Source: Micromonospora sp. WMMD812 (GTDB lineage: Bacteria; Actinomycetota; Actinomycetes; Mycobacteriales; Micromonosporaceae). From it: a DNA stretch of 64,000 nt. This document shows, piece by piece, positions 17,355 through 24,709 of the stretch (its first letter is position 1; every line of letters begins with the position of its first letter). The notes beneath the pieces were generated by a model. That model was given only the letters and a program-made list of their open reading frames with translations, did not search any database and had not been told where the DNA came from. The stretch is from positions 5,289,001 through 5,353,000 of the forward strand of contig NZ_CP114904.1 of assembly GCF_027497215.1 (NCBI RefSeq), written 5' to 3'. The position numbers and the translations under genes are program-made.

Positions 17355-18308
17355 ATGGATCAGCAGGCCGTCACCCGTGCGACGGTGCCGGACCGGGTCT
17401 CCGCCGCACCCGATCGGGGCACCGTCCGGCTGGCGTTGACGGTCGGCGGGCTGGTGCTCGCCGTGCTGCTCGGTTTCGGCCTCGGCCGGCTCGGCGGTGG
17501 CGGCCCCGTCGCGCCGGTGGGCCTGGAGACCACCACCGACCACACGCACGCGCCGGGCACCGCCCCGCACGACCACGGCGCCGTCGCCGGCCAGGCGGCG
17601 AGCGCCGAGGCGGGCGGGCTCGCGATCAGCTCGGCGGGGTACACGCTGACCCCGCTGGCCAGCGAGTTCACCCCCGGCCGCCCGGGGTCGCTGCGGTTCC
17701 AGATCCGCGACGCGCAGCGCCGGCCGGTCACCCGGTTCGCCGTCGTGCACGACAAGCCGATGCATCTGATCGTGGTGCGTCGCGACCTGACCGGCTACCA
17801 GCACCTGCACCCGACGATGGCGCCGGACGGCACCTGGTCGGTGCCGCTCACCCTGGCCCAGCCGGGCGCCTGGCGGGCGTACGCCGACTTCACCGTCGTC
17901 GCCGACGACGGCACCCAGACCGCGCTGACCCTCGGGGCCGACCTGGTCGCGCCCGGCGACTACGCGCCCCGTCCGCTGCCGGCGGCGGCCGCGACGGCCA
18001 CGGTCGACGGGTTCACCGTCGATCACCAGGGCACCCCGCAGGTGGGCGCGAGCGTGCCGCTGACCTTCCGGATCACCGCCGGCGGCGGCATTCCGACGCT
18101 GGAGCGCTACCTCGGGGCGTACGGGCACCTGGTGGCGCTGCGCGAGGGCGACCTCGGCTACCTGCACGTGCACCCGGAGCCGGAGTTGGTCGACGGGGCG
18201 GCGCGGTTCTGGCTGACCACCCCGGGGCCGGGCCGGTACCGGCTCTACCTCGACTTCCAGGTCGCGGGCGTGGTGCGGACCGCCGAATTCACCGTCACCG
18301 TGCCCTGA
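17355..18308 (+). CDS. Membrane-anchored His-rich exported protein, possible metal-binding
   Basis: 317 residues. One N-terminal membrane helix (LALTVGGLVLAVLLGFGLG), then a His-rich segment (DHTHAPGTAPHDHG) and two beta-rich domains. Each domain carries a similar histidine motif: HDKPMHLIVV with YQHLHP in the first, YGHLVAL with YLHVHPEP in the second, a pattern shared with actinobacterial proteins annotated as heavy-metal-binding. I do not recognise a named family with certainty. The outer location, His pairs and Met suggest copper or another soft metal, but no Cys ligands are present. Start chosen at ATG 17355 because of the -10 element; GTG at 17346 is the alternative. Confidence 0.75.
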   Translation: MDQQAVTRATVPDRVSAAPDRGTVRLALTVGGLVLAVLLGFGLGRLGGGGPVAPVGLETTTDHTHAPGTAPHDHGAVAGQAASAEAGGLAISSAGYTLTPLASEFTPGRPGSLRFQIRDAQRRPVTRFAVVHDKPMHLIVVRRDLTGYQHLHPTMAPDGTWSVPLTLAQPGAWRAYADFTVVADDGTQTALTLGADLVAPGDYAPRPLPAAAATATVDGFTVDHQGTPQVGASVPLTFRITAGGGIPTLERYLGAYGHLVALREGDLGYLHVHPEPELVDGAARFWLTTPGPGRYRLYLDFQVAGVVRTAEFTVTVP

Positions 18309-18334
18309 CGGCGGCCGGCGCCGCGGCGAGGGGG

Positions 18335-18751
18335 TCAGCCGGCTCGGCGGATCGGCCGGCGGGCGAGGTAGCGCAGCAGGTCGCGGATGTGGTGCTTCTC
18401 CTCGGCCGGCACGGTCGGGTCGGCGAGCCGGTCCAGGATCACCCGGACGTCCGCCTCGACCGGGCCGTCGTCGGTGCGGCGGCGCGGGGCCGGCCCCGCG
18501 TCCGGCAGGCCGAGCGCGCGGAACGCCGCAGCGACCGGTAGGTCGAGCGCCGCACAGAAACCACGGACCTTCGCCAGCTCGGGGTAGTCCTGCCAGTCAC
18601 CGGCGAGCCAGCGGAAGACGGTGGAGCGGCCCACGCCCGTGTGTGCGGCAAGATCGGTGACGGTCCACCCCCGCTCCTCACGAGCGTCGTCGATGGCCCG
18701 CCGCACGAACCGTGCGAACGCCATCTGCGGCGAAACCTCTACGGAACCCAT
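18335..18751 (-). CDS. XRE-type helix-turn-helix regulator
   Basis: 138 residues from ATG 18751, preceded by GGAGGGAAG about 10 nt upstream. Residues ~15-70 form a Cro/C1-type HTH (REERGWTVTDLAAHTGVGRS then TVFRWLAGDW). The C-terminal half (PVEADVRVILDRLADPTVPAEEKHHIRDLLRYLA) is helical and may mediate dimerisation. Proteins of this size and layout are common in actinobacteria next to small membrane or effector genes. Divergent from the membrane protein gene at 19014; the shared 262-nt region contains a dyad and direct repeats. Confidence 0.8.
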   Translation of the reverse strand: MGSVEVSPQMAFARFVRRAIDDAREERGWTVTDLAAHTGVGRSTVFRWLAGDWQDYPELAKVRGFCAALDLPVAAAFRALGLPDAGPAPRRRTDDGPVEADVRVILDRLADPTVPAEEKHHIRDLLRYLARRPIRRAG

Positions 18752-18802
18752 CCCTGCGGGTCTTCCCTCCCGACCGGAACACCGGGGACGATGTCGCATC
18801 TG

Positions 18803-18830
18803 AGCGTAGTACCAGACGGCCCCGAAACAA
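18803..18830 (-). promoter_or_regulatory. Promoter of the XRE regulator
   Basis: Read on the minus strand: TTGTTT (18830-18825), a 16-nt spacer, TACGCT (18808-18803). Predicted start of transcription near 18796, giving a 45-nt leader. Confidence 0.5.
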
Positions 18831-18845
18831 TTGACTGACCGCACA

Positions 18846-18869
18846 AACTGTCCCATGAACGGGACCGTT
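18846..18869. promoter_or_regulatory. Dyad operator candidate in divergent region
   Basis: Imperfect inverted repeat AACTGTCCC / GGGACCGTT (8 of 9 pairs) around a 6-nt centre, lying just upstream of the XRE promoter and next to a TTGACT hexamer (18831-18836) on the plus strand. It is a plausible autoregulatory site for the HTH protein. Confidence 0.4.
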
Positions 18870-18934
18870 TCCGACAGAGGATCAGCACGAGCTGGACGGG
18901 ACGCGGATCTGCTTGTCGTCCGTCAACCGGGCTC

Positions 18935-18989
18935 GGTGCCCGTCCCGGCGCCGTGGTCCAGTTAGGTGCCCGTCCCGGCACCGTCGTCC
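18935..18989 (+). repeat. Direct repeat, 25-nt unit at 30-nt spacing
   Basis: Two copies (18935-18959 and 18965-18989) that start GGTGCCCGTCCCGGC and differ at two positions; the second ends 25 nt before the ATG of the small membrane protein. Could be paired regulator sites or a local duplication. Confidence 0.5.
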
Positions 18990-19013
18990 GCCGCCGCACC
19001 GCCGAGGAGTGCT

Positions 19014-19466
19014 ATGACCGAGCCGAGCCGCCCGCTGCCGTACCAGCCCGGTGCGGTCAGCCTCTTCTTCGTCGCCAAGGCCGGCGTGTTCGCCGCCGGC
19101 TTCTGGATCTGGTTGCTCGTGCTCGCGATCAGTGGCGGGGTCGCCACCGGCGTGCACGTGCTGGCCGCCACCGGAGCGATCACGACCACTCTGGTCGGCG
19201 TGGTGCTGGGTGTGCGGATGGCGCTCCAGCACAGCGCCGCGGTCCGGCACGCCGAGGTCAAGCGTCTGCTGGTGGACATCTCCTGGAACGCCTTCACGGC
19301 GGCCGGCAACGCGGAGAGCCCGGGCAAGGTGGTGCCGTTCCCCAGCGCCCCGCCGGAGAGCGAGCGGGGGCCGTACCGGGGCGACCGGATGCCGGCGCCG
19401 GACCGTGGCGCGGCCGGCGAGCGCCCGCTGGGCCGCGAACGCGGCGCCGGCGAACGGCGTCGCTGA
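19014..19466 (+). CDS. Small two-helix membrane protein, unknown function
   Basis: 150 residues. ATG at 19014 is chosen because GAGGAG lies 5 nt upstream; an upstream in-frame GTG-type extension lacks this. Two membrane helices (~17-45 AVSLFFVAKAGVFAAGFWIW and ~52-72 ITTTLVGVVLGVRMAL) are followed by a soluble segment with VKRLLVDISWNAFTAAGNAE and a Pro/Arg/Gly-rich tail. I do not recognise the family. Position opposite the XRE regulator suggests the two are functionally linked. Confidence 0.7.
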   Translation: MTEPSRPLPYQPGAVSLFFVAKAGVFAAGFWIWLLVLAISGGVATGVHVLAATGAITTTLVGVVLGVRMALQHSAAVRHAEVKRLLVDISWNAFTAAGNAESPGKVVPFPSAPPESERGPYRGDRMPAPDRGAAGERPLGRERGAGERRR

Positions 19467-19502
19467 ACCGGCCGGGTCGGTCGTCACGCACGGGCGCGGG
19501 CG

Positions 19503-20657
19503 TCACTCCACCGTGGTCGGTGCGAGCAGGGTCTCCAACCGCGGGGTGACCTGCCACTGGTCGACCAACTCCCGGTAGTCCCGCTGCTGCTCGGTCGTCG
19601 GGCCGCTGCCGGCACGGCGGGCCCGGATCAGCAGGTTCCGCGGGGTGTGTCGAGAGTCGACGAACTCCACGACCTCGGTCCGGTAGCCGTGCAACCGGAG
19701 CAGCCCGGCCCGCAGCGCGTCGGTGAGCACGTCCGCGAACCGCTCGCGCAGGATGCCCTGCCGGGTCAGCAGTTCGTACGGCGCCGGGGCGGGGCGGGCT
19801 CGAAGCTGGGCGGCCACGTCGTGGTGGCAGCACGGGGCGGCGAGCACCCACCGGGCCTCCCACCGCACGGCCCGGGCCAACGCCTCGTCGGTGGCCGTGT
19901 CGCAGGCGTGCAGGGCCAGCACCAGGTCTGGCGCGGGTTCGACCACCGCGTCGTCGATCGTGCCGGCCACGAACCGCACCCGGCCGGCCCAGCCGAGCCG
20001 CTCGGCCAGCTCGGTGTTGCGCTGCCGCTGGTCCTCCCGAACGTCCACCCCGACCAGCTCCACGTCGAGGCCGCGCCGGGACAGATAGCGGTACGCGGCG
20101 AACGTGAGGTACGCGTTCCCGCAGCCCAGGTCCACTACGCGCAGCGGACCGGTCAGCTCGTCGGGCAGGGTCGCGGCCAGCGCCCGCAGGAAGGCGTCGA
20201 CCTGCCGGCGCTTCGCCGCTGAGCCGCCGATCTCGGCGAAGATCGGGTCGCCCGGATCCAGCAGGTACTCCTTCTCGCGGTCGTGCCCGACGGTCGCCGC
20301 GGCCGGTCGGGTCGCCGCCGCCCGGTGCACCTGCGCCTCGCCGGACTTCGTCACCCGCAGCTGGAGCGTCGCGTCGGCCGTCTCCACGTGCCAGTTGCCG
20401 AACGGCTCGGCCAGCAGCGCGTCGATCGCGGAGTCCGCGTCCGGGCCGGGGGCGACGTTGCGGGTGTACGGGCGGGCGCCGTCGGAGGTGGAGATCTGCA
20501 GCCGGGGCCCGGCCTTCAGGGTGACCGGGCGCAGTTCGGCCCGGACGACCGAGGGGCGGTGGCCCCGTCGTCGCCCGGCGGCCACCGCCCGGGTCAGCGC
20601 GGGGTCGAGCAGCAGTGCCCGCACCTCACCCAGCGCGGCGTCCAAGTTCTCCGGCAT
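19503..20657 (-). CDS. Class I SAM-dependent methyltransferase (Methyltransf_32-like)
   Basis: 384 residues from ATG 20657, preceded by GGATGGAG. N-terminal ~150 residues are a separate module rich in beta-strand-like stretches. The catalytic part begins with a helix carrying KRRQVDAFLRAL, then motif I VVDLGCGNAYLT and acidic GVDVRE. HACDTATDEAL and PCCHHD are signature motifs of the METTL25/GSTCD-type methyltransferases (Methyltransf_32). These resemble RNA methyltransferases, but the bacterial substrate is not known. Monocistronic, convergent with the gene at 19014 and downstream of the helicase gene on the same strand. Confidence 0.85.
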   Translation of the reverse strand: MPENLDAALGEVRALLLDPALTRAVAAGRRRGHRPSVVRAELRPVTLKAGPRLQISTSDGARPYTRNVAPGPDADSAIDALLAEPFGNWHVETADATLQLRVTKSGEAQVHRAAATRPAAATVGHDREKEYLLDPGDPIFAEIGGSAAKRRQVDAFLRALAATLPDELTGPLRVVDLGCGNAYLTFAAYRYLSRRGLDVELVGVDVREDQRQRNTELAERLGWAGRVRFVAGTIDDAVVEPAPDLVLALHACDTATDEALARAVRWEARWVLAAPCCHHDVAAQLRARPAPAPYELLTRQGILRERFADVLTDALRAGLLRLHGYRTEVVEFVDSRHTPRNLLIRARRAGSGPTTEQQRDYRELVDQWQVTPRLETLLAPTTVE

Positions 20658-20801
20658 CTCTCCATCCTCTCCCACCCCGCCCCGCGCCCCCGGGCTCGTG
20701 TGGATCACGCGGTGGTGGTGCCCCGCAGAAGCCGCGAAGCACCATCAACCGCCAACCGCACCTGCCTGATCGGCGGGAGCGGCGGGGTGCGGGTGAGACG
20801 G

Positions 20802-20838
20802 GACGTCCCCCGGGCCGCGGGTGCGGGCGGGGGACGTC
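20802..20838 (-). terminator. Terminator of the RNA helicase gene
   Basis: Perfect 10-bp arms GACGTCCCCC (20802-20811) and GGGGGACGTC (20829-20838) with a 17-nt loop, 18 nt beyond the helicase stop. The remaining 150 nt up to the methyltransferase start show no gene. Confidence 0.65.
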
Positions 20839-20855
20839 TCTCGGTGGTACCTGGG

Positions 20856-22532
20856 TCAGTCGGCGGTGGCTTCGGCCGGCGTACCGGCACCGGAGCCGCC
20901 ACCACGACGACGCCGGCGGCGGCGCGGCTTCGGAGCCTCGCCCTCGGTGCTGGCCGTGACCGGCTCGGTGGCGCCGTCGGTGGGGATCACCGCGGCCGCC
21001 TCGCCCTCGACCACCTCGCCGGCCCGGCGGCGACGCCGGCGGCGCGGGGTGCGCGTGCCCTCCTCGGCGGAACCCTCCGCGGGCGGGGCGGCGTCCGGCC
21101 CGGCGGCAGACTCGCCGCCGCCCCGGCGGCGCTCGCCCCGACCGGCGCCCCGACCGGTCCCCCGGCCTTCGTCGCGACGGGGGCCGCGACCCTCGCCGCG
21201 CCGCGACCGGCCACCGCCGAGGTCCTCCTCGACCTCGGCGGAGAGCCCGGCGCGGGTGCGCTCGGCGGTGGGCAGGGTGCCGGTGATGTCCGTGGAGATG
21301 TGCAGGTCGGTGTAGAGGTGCGGAGACGTGTGGTAGGTCTCCGGCGGCTCCGGCATCTCCAGGCCGAGCGTCTTGTCGATGATCCGCCAGCGGGGCATGT
21401 CGTCCCAGTCGACGAAGGTCACCGCGACGCCGCTCGCCCCCGCCCGGCCGGTGCGGCCGATCCGGTGGGTGTAGGTGTCCTGGTCTTCCGGGCAGTCGTA
21501 GTTGATGACGTGCGTGACGCCGCTGACGTCGATGCCGCGCGCCGCCACGTCGGTGGCGACCAGCGTGTCGATCTTGCCGGCGCGGAACGCCCGCAGCGCC
21601 CGCTCGCGCGCGCCCTGCCCGAGGTCACCGTGCACCGCCGCCACCGCGAAACCGCGGAAGTCGAGGTCCTCGGCGACCCGGTCGGCGGCCCGCTTGGTCC
21701 GCGTGAAGATCATGGTCAGGCCGCGGCCCTCCGCTTGGAGGATGCGCGCCACGATCTCGATCTTGTTCATCGAGTGGGTGCGGTAGGCGAGCTGCTCGGT
21801 CTGCGGCGACGGGCCGGTCTCGGCCGTGTGCCCGGCGTGGATCGTCACCGGGTGGCGCAGGAAGCGCCGGGAGAGGGTGACGATCGGGTCCGGCATGGTC
21901 GCCGAGAAGAGCATGGTCTGCCGGTCCTCGGGAAGCATCGCCAGGATCTTCTCGACGTCGTCGAGGAAGCCCAGGTCGAGCATCCGGTCGGCCTCGTCGA
22001 GCACCAGCGCGTGCACCCGGTCGAGCCGCAGGTGCTTCTGCTTGGCCAGGTCGAGCAGCCGGCCCGGCGTGCCGACGAGGATCTCGACGCCCTTGCGGAG
22101 CGCCTCGATCTGCGGCTCGTACGCCACGCCGCCGTAGATCGGCAACACCCGGACGCCCCGGGTGCGGCCCGCGGCGGCCAGGTCCTTGGCGACCTGGAGG
22201 CCCAGCTCGCGGGTGGGGACCACGACCAGGGCCTGGGGCAGGCCGTCGTCGCCGCCCTCGCCCGGCGCGAAGACTCGCTCGAGCAGCGGTACGCCGAAGC
22301 CGAGGGTCTTGCCGGTGCCGGTCGGCGCCTGGCCGATCAGGTCGGTGCCGCGCAGCGCGATCGGGAGCGCGTACTCCTGAATGGCGAACGCGCGGGTGAT
22401 GCCGGCGGCGGCCAGCGCGTCGACGGTCTCCTGACGCGCGCCGAGCTCGGCGAAAGTGGGTGCCTCCGGTCGTACCGGGGCGGTGGGGGCCAGCTCCTGG
22501 CCGCCCGTGGTGCCTTGCATCAATTCGCTCAT
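20856..22532 (-). CDS. DEAD-box ATP-dependent RNA helicase
   Basis: 558 residues from ATG 22532. Ordered motifs: Q motif (FAIQEYALP, ~49-57), Walker A APTGTGKT (69-76), PTREL, GTPGR, DEAD (179-182), SAT (210-212), then ATDVAARGIDV and HRIGRTGRAG in the second RecA domain. The last ~140 residues are a disordered tail rich in Arg, Gly and Glu (RRGEGRGPRRDEGRG), typical of RNA-binding extensions in actinobacterial RhlE-like helicases. Role: remodelling of RNA or ribosome-assembly intermediates. The ribosome binding site is weak. Confidence 0.95.
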   Translation of the reverse strand: MSELMQGTTGGQELAPTAPVRPEAPTFAELGARQETVDALAAAGITRAFAIQEYALPIALRGTDLIGQAPTGTGKTLGFGVPLLERVFAPGEGGDDGLPQALVVVPTRELGLQVAKDLAAAGRTRGVRVLPIYGGVAYEPQIEALRKGVEILVGTPGRLLDLAKQKHLRLDRVHALVLDEADRMLDLGFLDDVEKILAMLPEDRQTMLFSATMPDPIVTLSRRFLRHPVTIHAGHTAETGPSPQTEQLAYRTHSMNKIEIVARILQAEGRGLTMIFTRTKRAADRVAEDLDFRGFAVAAVHGDLGQGARERALRAFRAGKIDTLVATDVAARGIDVSGVTHVINYDCPEDQDTYTHRIGRTGRAGASGVAVTFVDWDDMPRWRIIDKTLGLEMPEPPETYHTSPHLYTDLHISTDITGTLPTAERTRAGLSAEVEEDLGGGRSRRGEGRGPRRDEGRGTGRGAGRGERRRGGGESAAGPDAAPPAEGSAEEGTRTPRRRRRRRAGEVVEGEAAAVIPTDGATEPVTASTEGEAPKPRRRRRRRGGGSGAGTPAEATAD

Positions 22533-22821
22533 GTGGATGTGGGGGTGCCCTCTCGTGGTGCGCCCCGTCGTGTCCGCAGGGCGCGTTCGGTTTGGCGCGG
22601 GCCACACGGTCGGGGGCGGATCGCCGAGCCGGACCGGGCCGCACGCGCGCCGCGGGCTTCACTTCGATCAGATCGGCGCCCACGGCAACTGCTCCATACT
22701 ACCTGAACCGGCAGGCCGGCGTCCTGATTCCCGACTCCGGGTGGGCACCCGGTGGGACGGCTGGTGTCCCGGTTCATCGGGCGGAATCGTGCAGACGATA
22801 CGGATCCCGGCGAAACGGGAC

Positions 22822-22870
22822 GCGCGACCGCGGACCTCGCACAGTCGCGCCGCGGACCCCGCGGTCGCGC
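22822..22870. repeat. 12-bp perfect inverted repeat
   Basis: Arm GCGCGACCGCGG at 22822-22833 and its complement at 22859-22870, 25-nt loop; a short direct repeat CCGCGGACC occurs within. It ends about 40 nt before the GTG of the ferritin-like gene, so it overlaps that gene's upstream promoter region. Confidence 0.5.
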
Positions 22871-22898
22871 CGGGGCCCCGCGCGGGCGCGTCGGGCGG

Positions 22899-22904
22899 TA
22901 GCCT
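22899..22904 (+). promoter_or_regulatory. -10 hexamer for a leaderless transcript
   Basis: TAGCCT followed by 6 nt and the GTG start at 22911, with no ribosome binding site. Confidence 0.55.
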
Positions 22905-22910
22905 CCGCTC

Positions 22911-23564
22911 GTGTCCGTGCCGACCGCCCCCGGTACCGCCGTCACCGACCTGCTCGGCCTGGTGGCCCTCGGCGAGTTGCTCGCCTTCGAACGGATGGCC
23001 GCTGACGCCCGGCTCGCGCCCGACCTGAGCCGTCGCGCCGCACTGGGCGAGATGGCCGCCGCCGAGATCGTGAACTACCGCCGGCTCGCCGACCGGCTCG
23101 CCGCGCTCGGTGTGCCGCCCGAGGAGGCGATGGGGCCGTACGTCGAGCCGCTGCAGGCGTACCACGACTCGACCGAGCCGCGGGACTGGGCGGAGGCGGT
23201 GACCAAGGCGTACGTCGGCGACGCGATCACCGACGACTTCATCCGGGAGATCGCCGGCGCGCTGGACGAGCCGGACCGGCGACTGGTGCTCGACGTGGTG
23301 CACGAGTCCCGGTACGCCGAGTTCGCCGCCGCGGAGATCCGGATGGCGGTCGAAGCCGACCCCCGGGTGGCGGGACGCCTCTCGATGTGGGGCCGGCGAC
23401 TGGTCGGCGAGGCCCTCTCCCAGGCCGGCCGCGTCGCGGCCGCCGACCGGGGCGCGCTCACGGCGCTCATCGCCCAAGGGGACCGAACGGACGTGCAGGC
23501 GCTGTTCCGCCAGATGACCGGAGCGCACACCGCGCGGATGGCCGCTGTGGGCCTCAACAACTGA
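22911..23564 (+). CDS. Ferritin-like diiron-fold protein (MiaE-like)
   Basis: 217 residues, GTG start. Helical throughout. Two carboxylate-rich helices carry the ExxxxE/H pattern of ferritin-like four-helix bundles: LGEMAAAEIVNYRRL and VHESRYAEFAAAEIR, plus ELLAFERMA near the N-terminus. This resembles actinobacterial proteins assigned to the tRNA 2-methylthio-N6-isopentenyladenosine hydroxylase-like group, but true MiaE function is not proven here. Lies divergent from the RNA helicase and convergent with the DUF3107 gene. Confidence 0.8.
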   Translation: MSVPTAPGTAVTDLLGLVALGELLAFERMAADARLAPDLSRRAALGEMAAAEIVNYRRLADRLAALGVPPEEAMGPYVEPLQAYHDSTEPRDWAEAVTKAYVGDAITDDFIREIAGALDEPDRRLVLDVVHESRYAEFAAAEIRMAVEADPRVAGRLSMWGRRLVGEALSQAGRVAAADRGALTALIAQGDRTDVQALFRQMTGAHTARMAAVGLNN

Positions 23565-23586
23565 GCGGGCGCACCGCCGTTCGGCG

Positions 23587-23620
23587 CCGTGGCGGGCGGG
23601 CTCGGCCGCGCCCGCCACGG
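23587..23620. terminator. Bidirectional terminator
   Basis: Perfect 12-bp arms CCGTGGCGGGCG (23587-23598) and CGCCCGCCACGG (23609-23620), 10-nt loop, centred between the convergent ferritin-like and DUF3107 genes. Confidence 0.75.
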
Positions 23621-23631
23621 GCCGGAAATGA

Positions 23632-23859
23632 TCAGCGGACGGTGAACCCGACCGCCCGGGGCGACGCCTCGGCGATCTCCACGTAGGCGACCTTGTCGAC
23701 CGGCACGATGACCCGCCGGCCCTTCTCGTCGGTCAGGGACAGCGTGCCGCCGTCGCCGGCGATGGCGTCGGTCACGATCTGCTCGATCTCGGCCGGCGAC
23801 TGCGCGCTCTCCAGAACCAGCTCGCGCGGCGCGTACTGCACGCCGATCTTGACCTCCAC
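23632..23859 (-). CDS. DUF3107 family protein
   Basis: 75 residues, matching the usual length of this actinobacterial family (MEVKIGVQYAPRELVLES...VAYVEIAEASPRAVGFTV). GTG start preceded by GAGGAGG. Function unknown; the family is a small beta-rich domain often found beside DEAD-box helicases and TetR regulators, as here. Confidence 0.9.
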   Translation of the reverse strand: MEVKIGVQYAPRELVLESAQSPAEIEQIVTDAIAGDGGTLSLTDEKGRRVIVPVDKVAYVEIAEASPRAVGFTVR

Positions 23860-23923
23860 TGTGCCTCCTCAACTGGGGCGAAATAGCCGCCGTGGGAAGG
23901 CTATCCGATCTCGGCCGGGACGG

Positions 23924-24562
23924 TCAGGCTGACTCACCCTGCAGGGGAAAGCTGGCGATGCCGCGCCACGAGAGCGCCGCGACCAGCGCCTCGGCCTCCG
24001 CCTTCGGCACCTGGCGGCCGCCGGCCAGCCAGAACTGCGCGGCCGTCTCCGCCGCGCCGACCAGCCCGGAGGCGAGCAGCTCGGCGTGTGACCGACTCAC
24101 CCCGGTGTCCGAGATGATCGTGTCGGTGATCGCGGCGATGCAGCCCTGCTCGACCCGTTCCACGCGCTGCCGCACCGCCGGGTCGTTGCGCAGGTCGGAC
24201 TCGAAGACCAGGCGGAACGCCTCGCTCTCGTGGTCGACGAAGTCGAAGTACGCGCGGACGGAGGCGCTGACCCGCTCCTTGTTGTCGCTGGTGCCCCGCA
24301 TCGCGTCCTGGACCTTGGCCACGATCGCGTCGCAGTGCGTGTCGAGCAGCGCCAGGTAGAGCTCCATCTTGCCGGGGAAGTGCTGGTAGAGCACCGGCTT
24401 GGAGACCCCGGCCCGCTCGGCGATGTCGTCCATCGCCGCGGCGTGGTAGCCCTGGGCGACGAACACCTCCTGCGCCGCGGCGAGCAGCTGCTTGCGGCGC
24501 GCGGAACGCGGCAGGCGGGTCGGCCGACCGGCGGTCTGTGCACCGTTCCCCACAGCGGTCAT
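23924..24562 (-). CDS. TetR-family transcriptional regulator
   Basis: 212 residues from ATG 24562, chosen because GGAGG lies 5 nt upstream. N-terminal HTH: RKQLLAAAQEVFVAQGYHAA then MDDIAERAGVSKPVLYQHFP. The C-terminal ligand domain (~90-205) is helical (FDFVDHESEAFRLVFESDLR). Lies 64 nt upstream of the DUF3107 gene and divergent from the large disordered protein, whose promoter it may control. Ligand unknown. Confidence 0.93.
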   Translation of the reverse strand: MTAVGNGAQTAGRPTRLPRSARRKQLLAAAQEVFVAQGYHAAAMDDIAERAGVSKPVLYQHFPGKMELYLALLDTHCDAIVAKVQDAMRGTSDNKERVSASVRAYFDFVDHESEAFRLVFESDLRNDPAVRQRVERVEQGCIAAITDTIISDTGVSRSHAELLASGLVGAAETAAQFWLAGGRQVPKAEAEALVAALSWRGIASFPLQGESA

Positions 24563-24709
24563 GGGAACCTCCGAGTTCTCCGTACGAGCCGGCACTTTTA
24601 CCCCGAACCGGTCGGGCACTCCGGCCCGTCGCGGAATTGGCCCGCCGCTGTAACTTATCGCCACTTCCACCACACGGTAGCCTCAGCGGGGGCGACCAAG
24701 GAGCGCGCG

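Larger units (their letters stand above)
22533..22910. other. 378-nt divergent intergenic region
   Basis: No gene seen. It includes a long perfect inverted repeat at 22822-22870 and the -10 element of the ferritin-like gene at 22899. The helicase promoter should lie within its left half but I cannot pick it with confidence. Confidence 0.5.

Noticed and set aside
13164..18173. A 1669-codon open frame on the minus strand across the SARP and RecQ genes
   Set aside because: It is antisense to well-supported genes and is Arg/Gly/Pro/His-rich without any domain; long antisense frames are expected when third positions are almost all G or C.
22458..23005. Overlapping plus-strand frames between helicase and ferritin-like gene
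   Set aside because: Compositionally biased, no ribosome binding site and overlapping both true genes.
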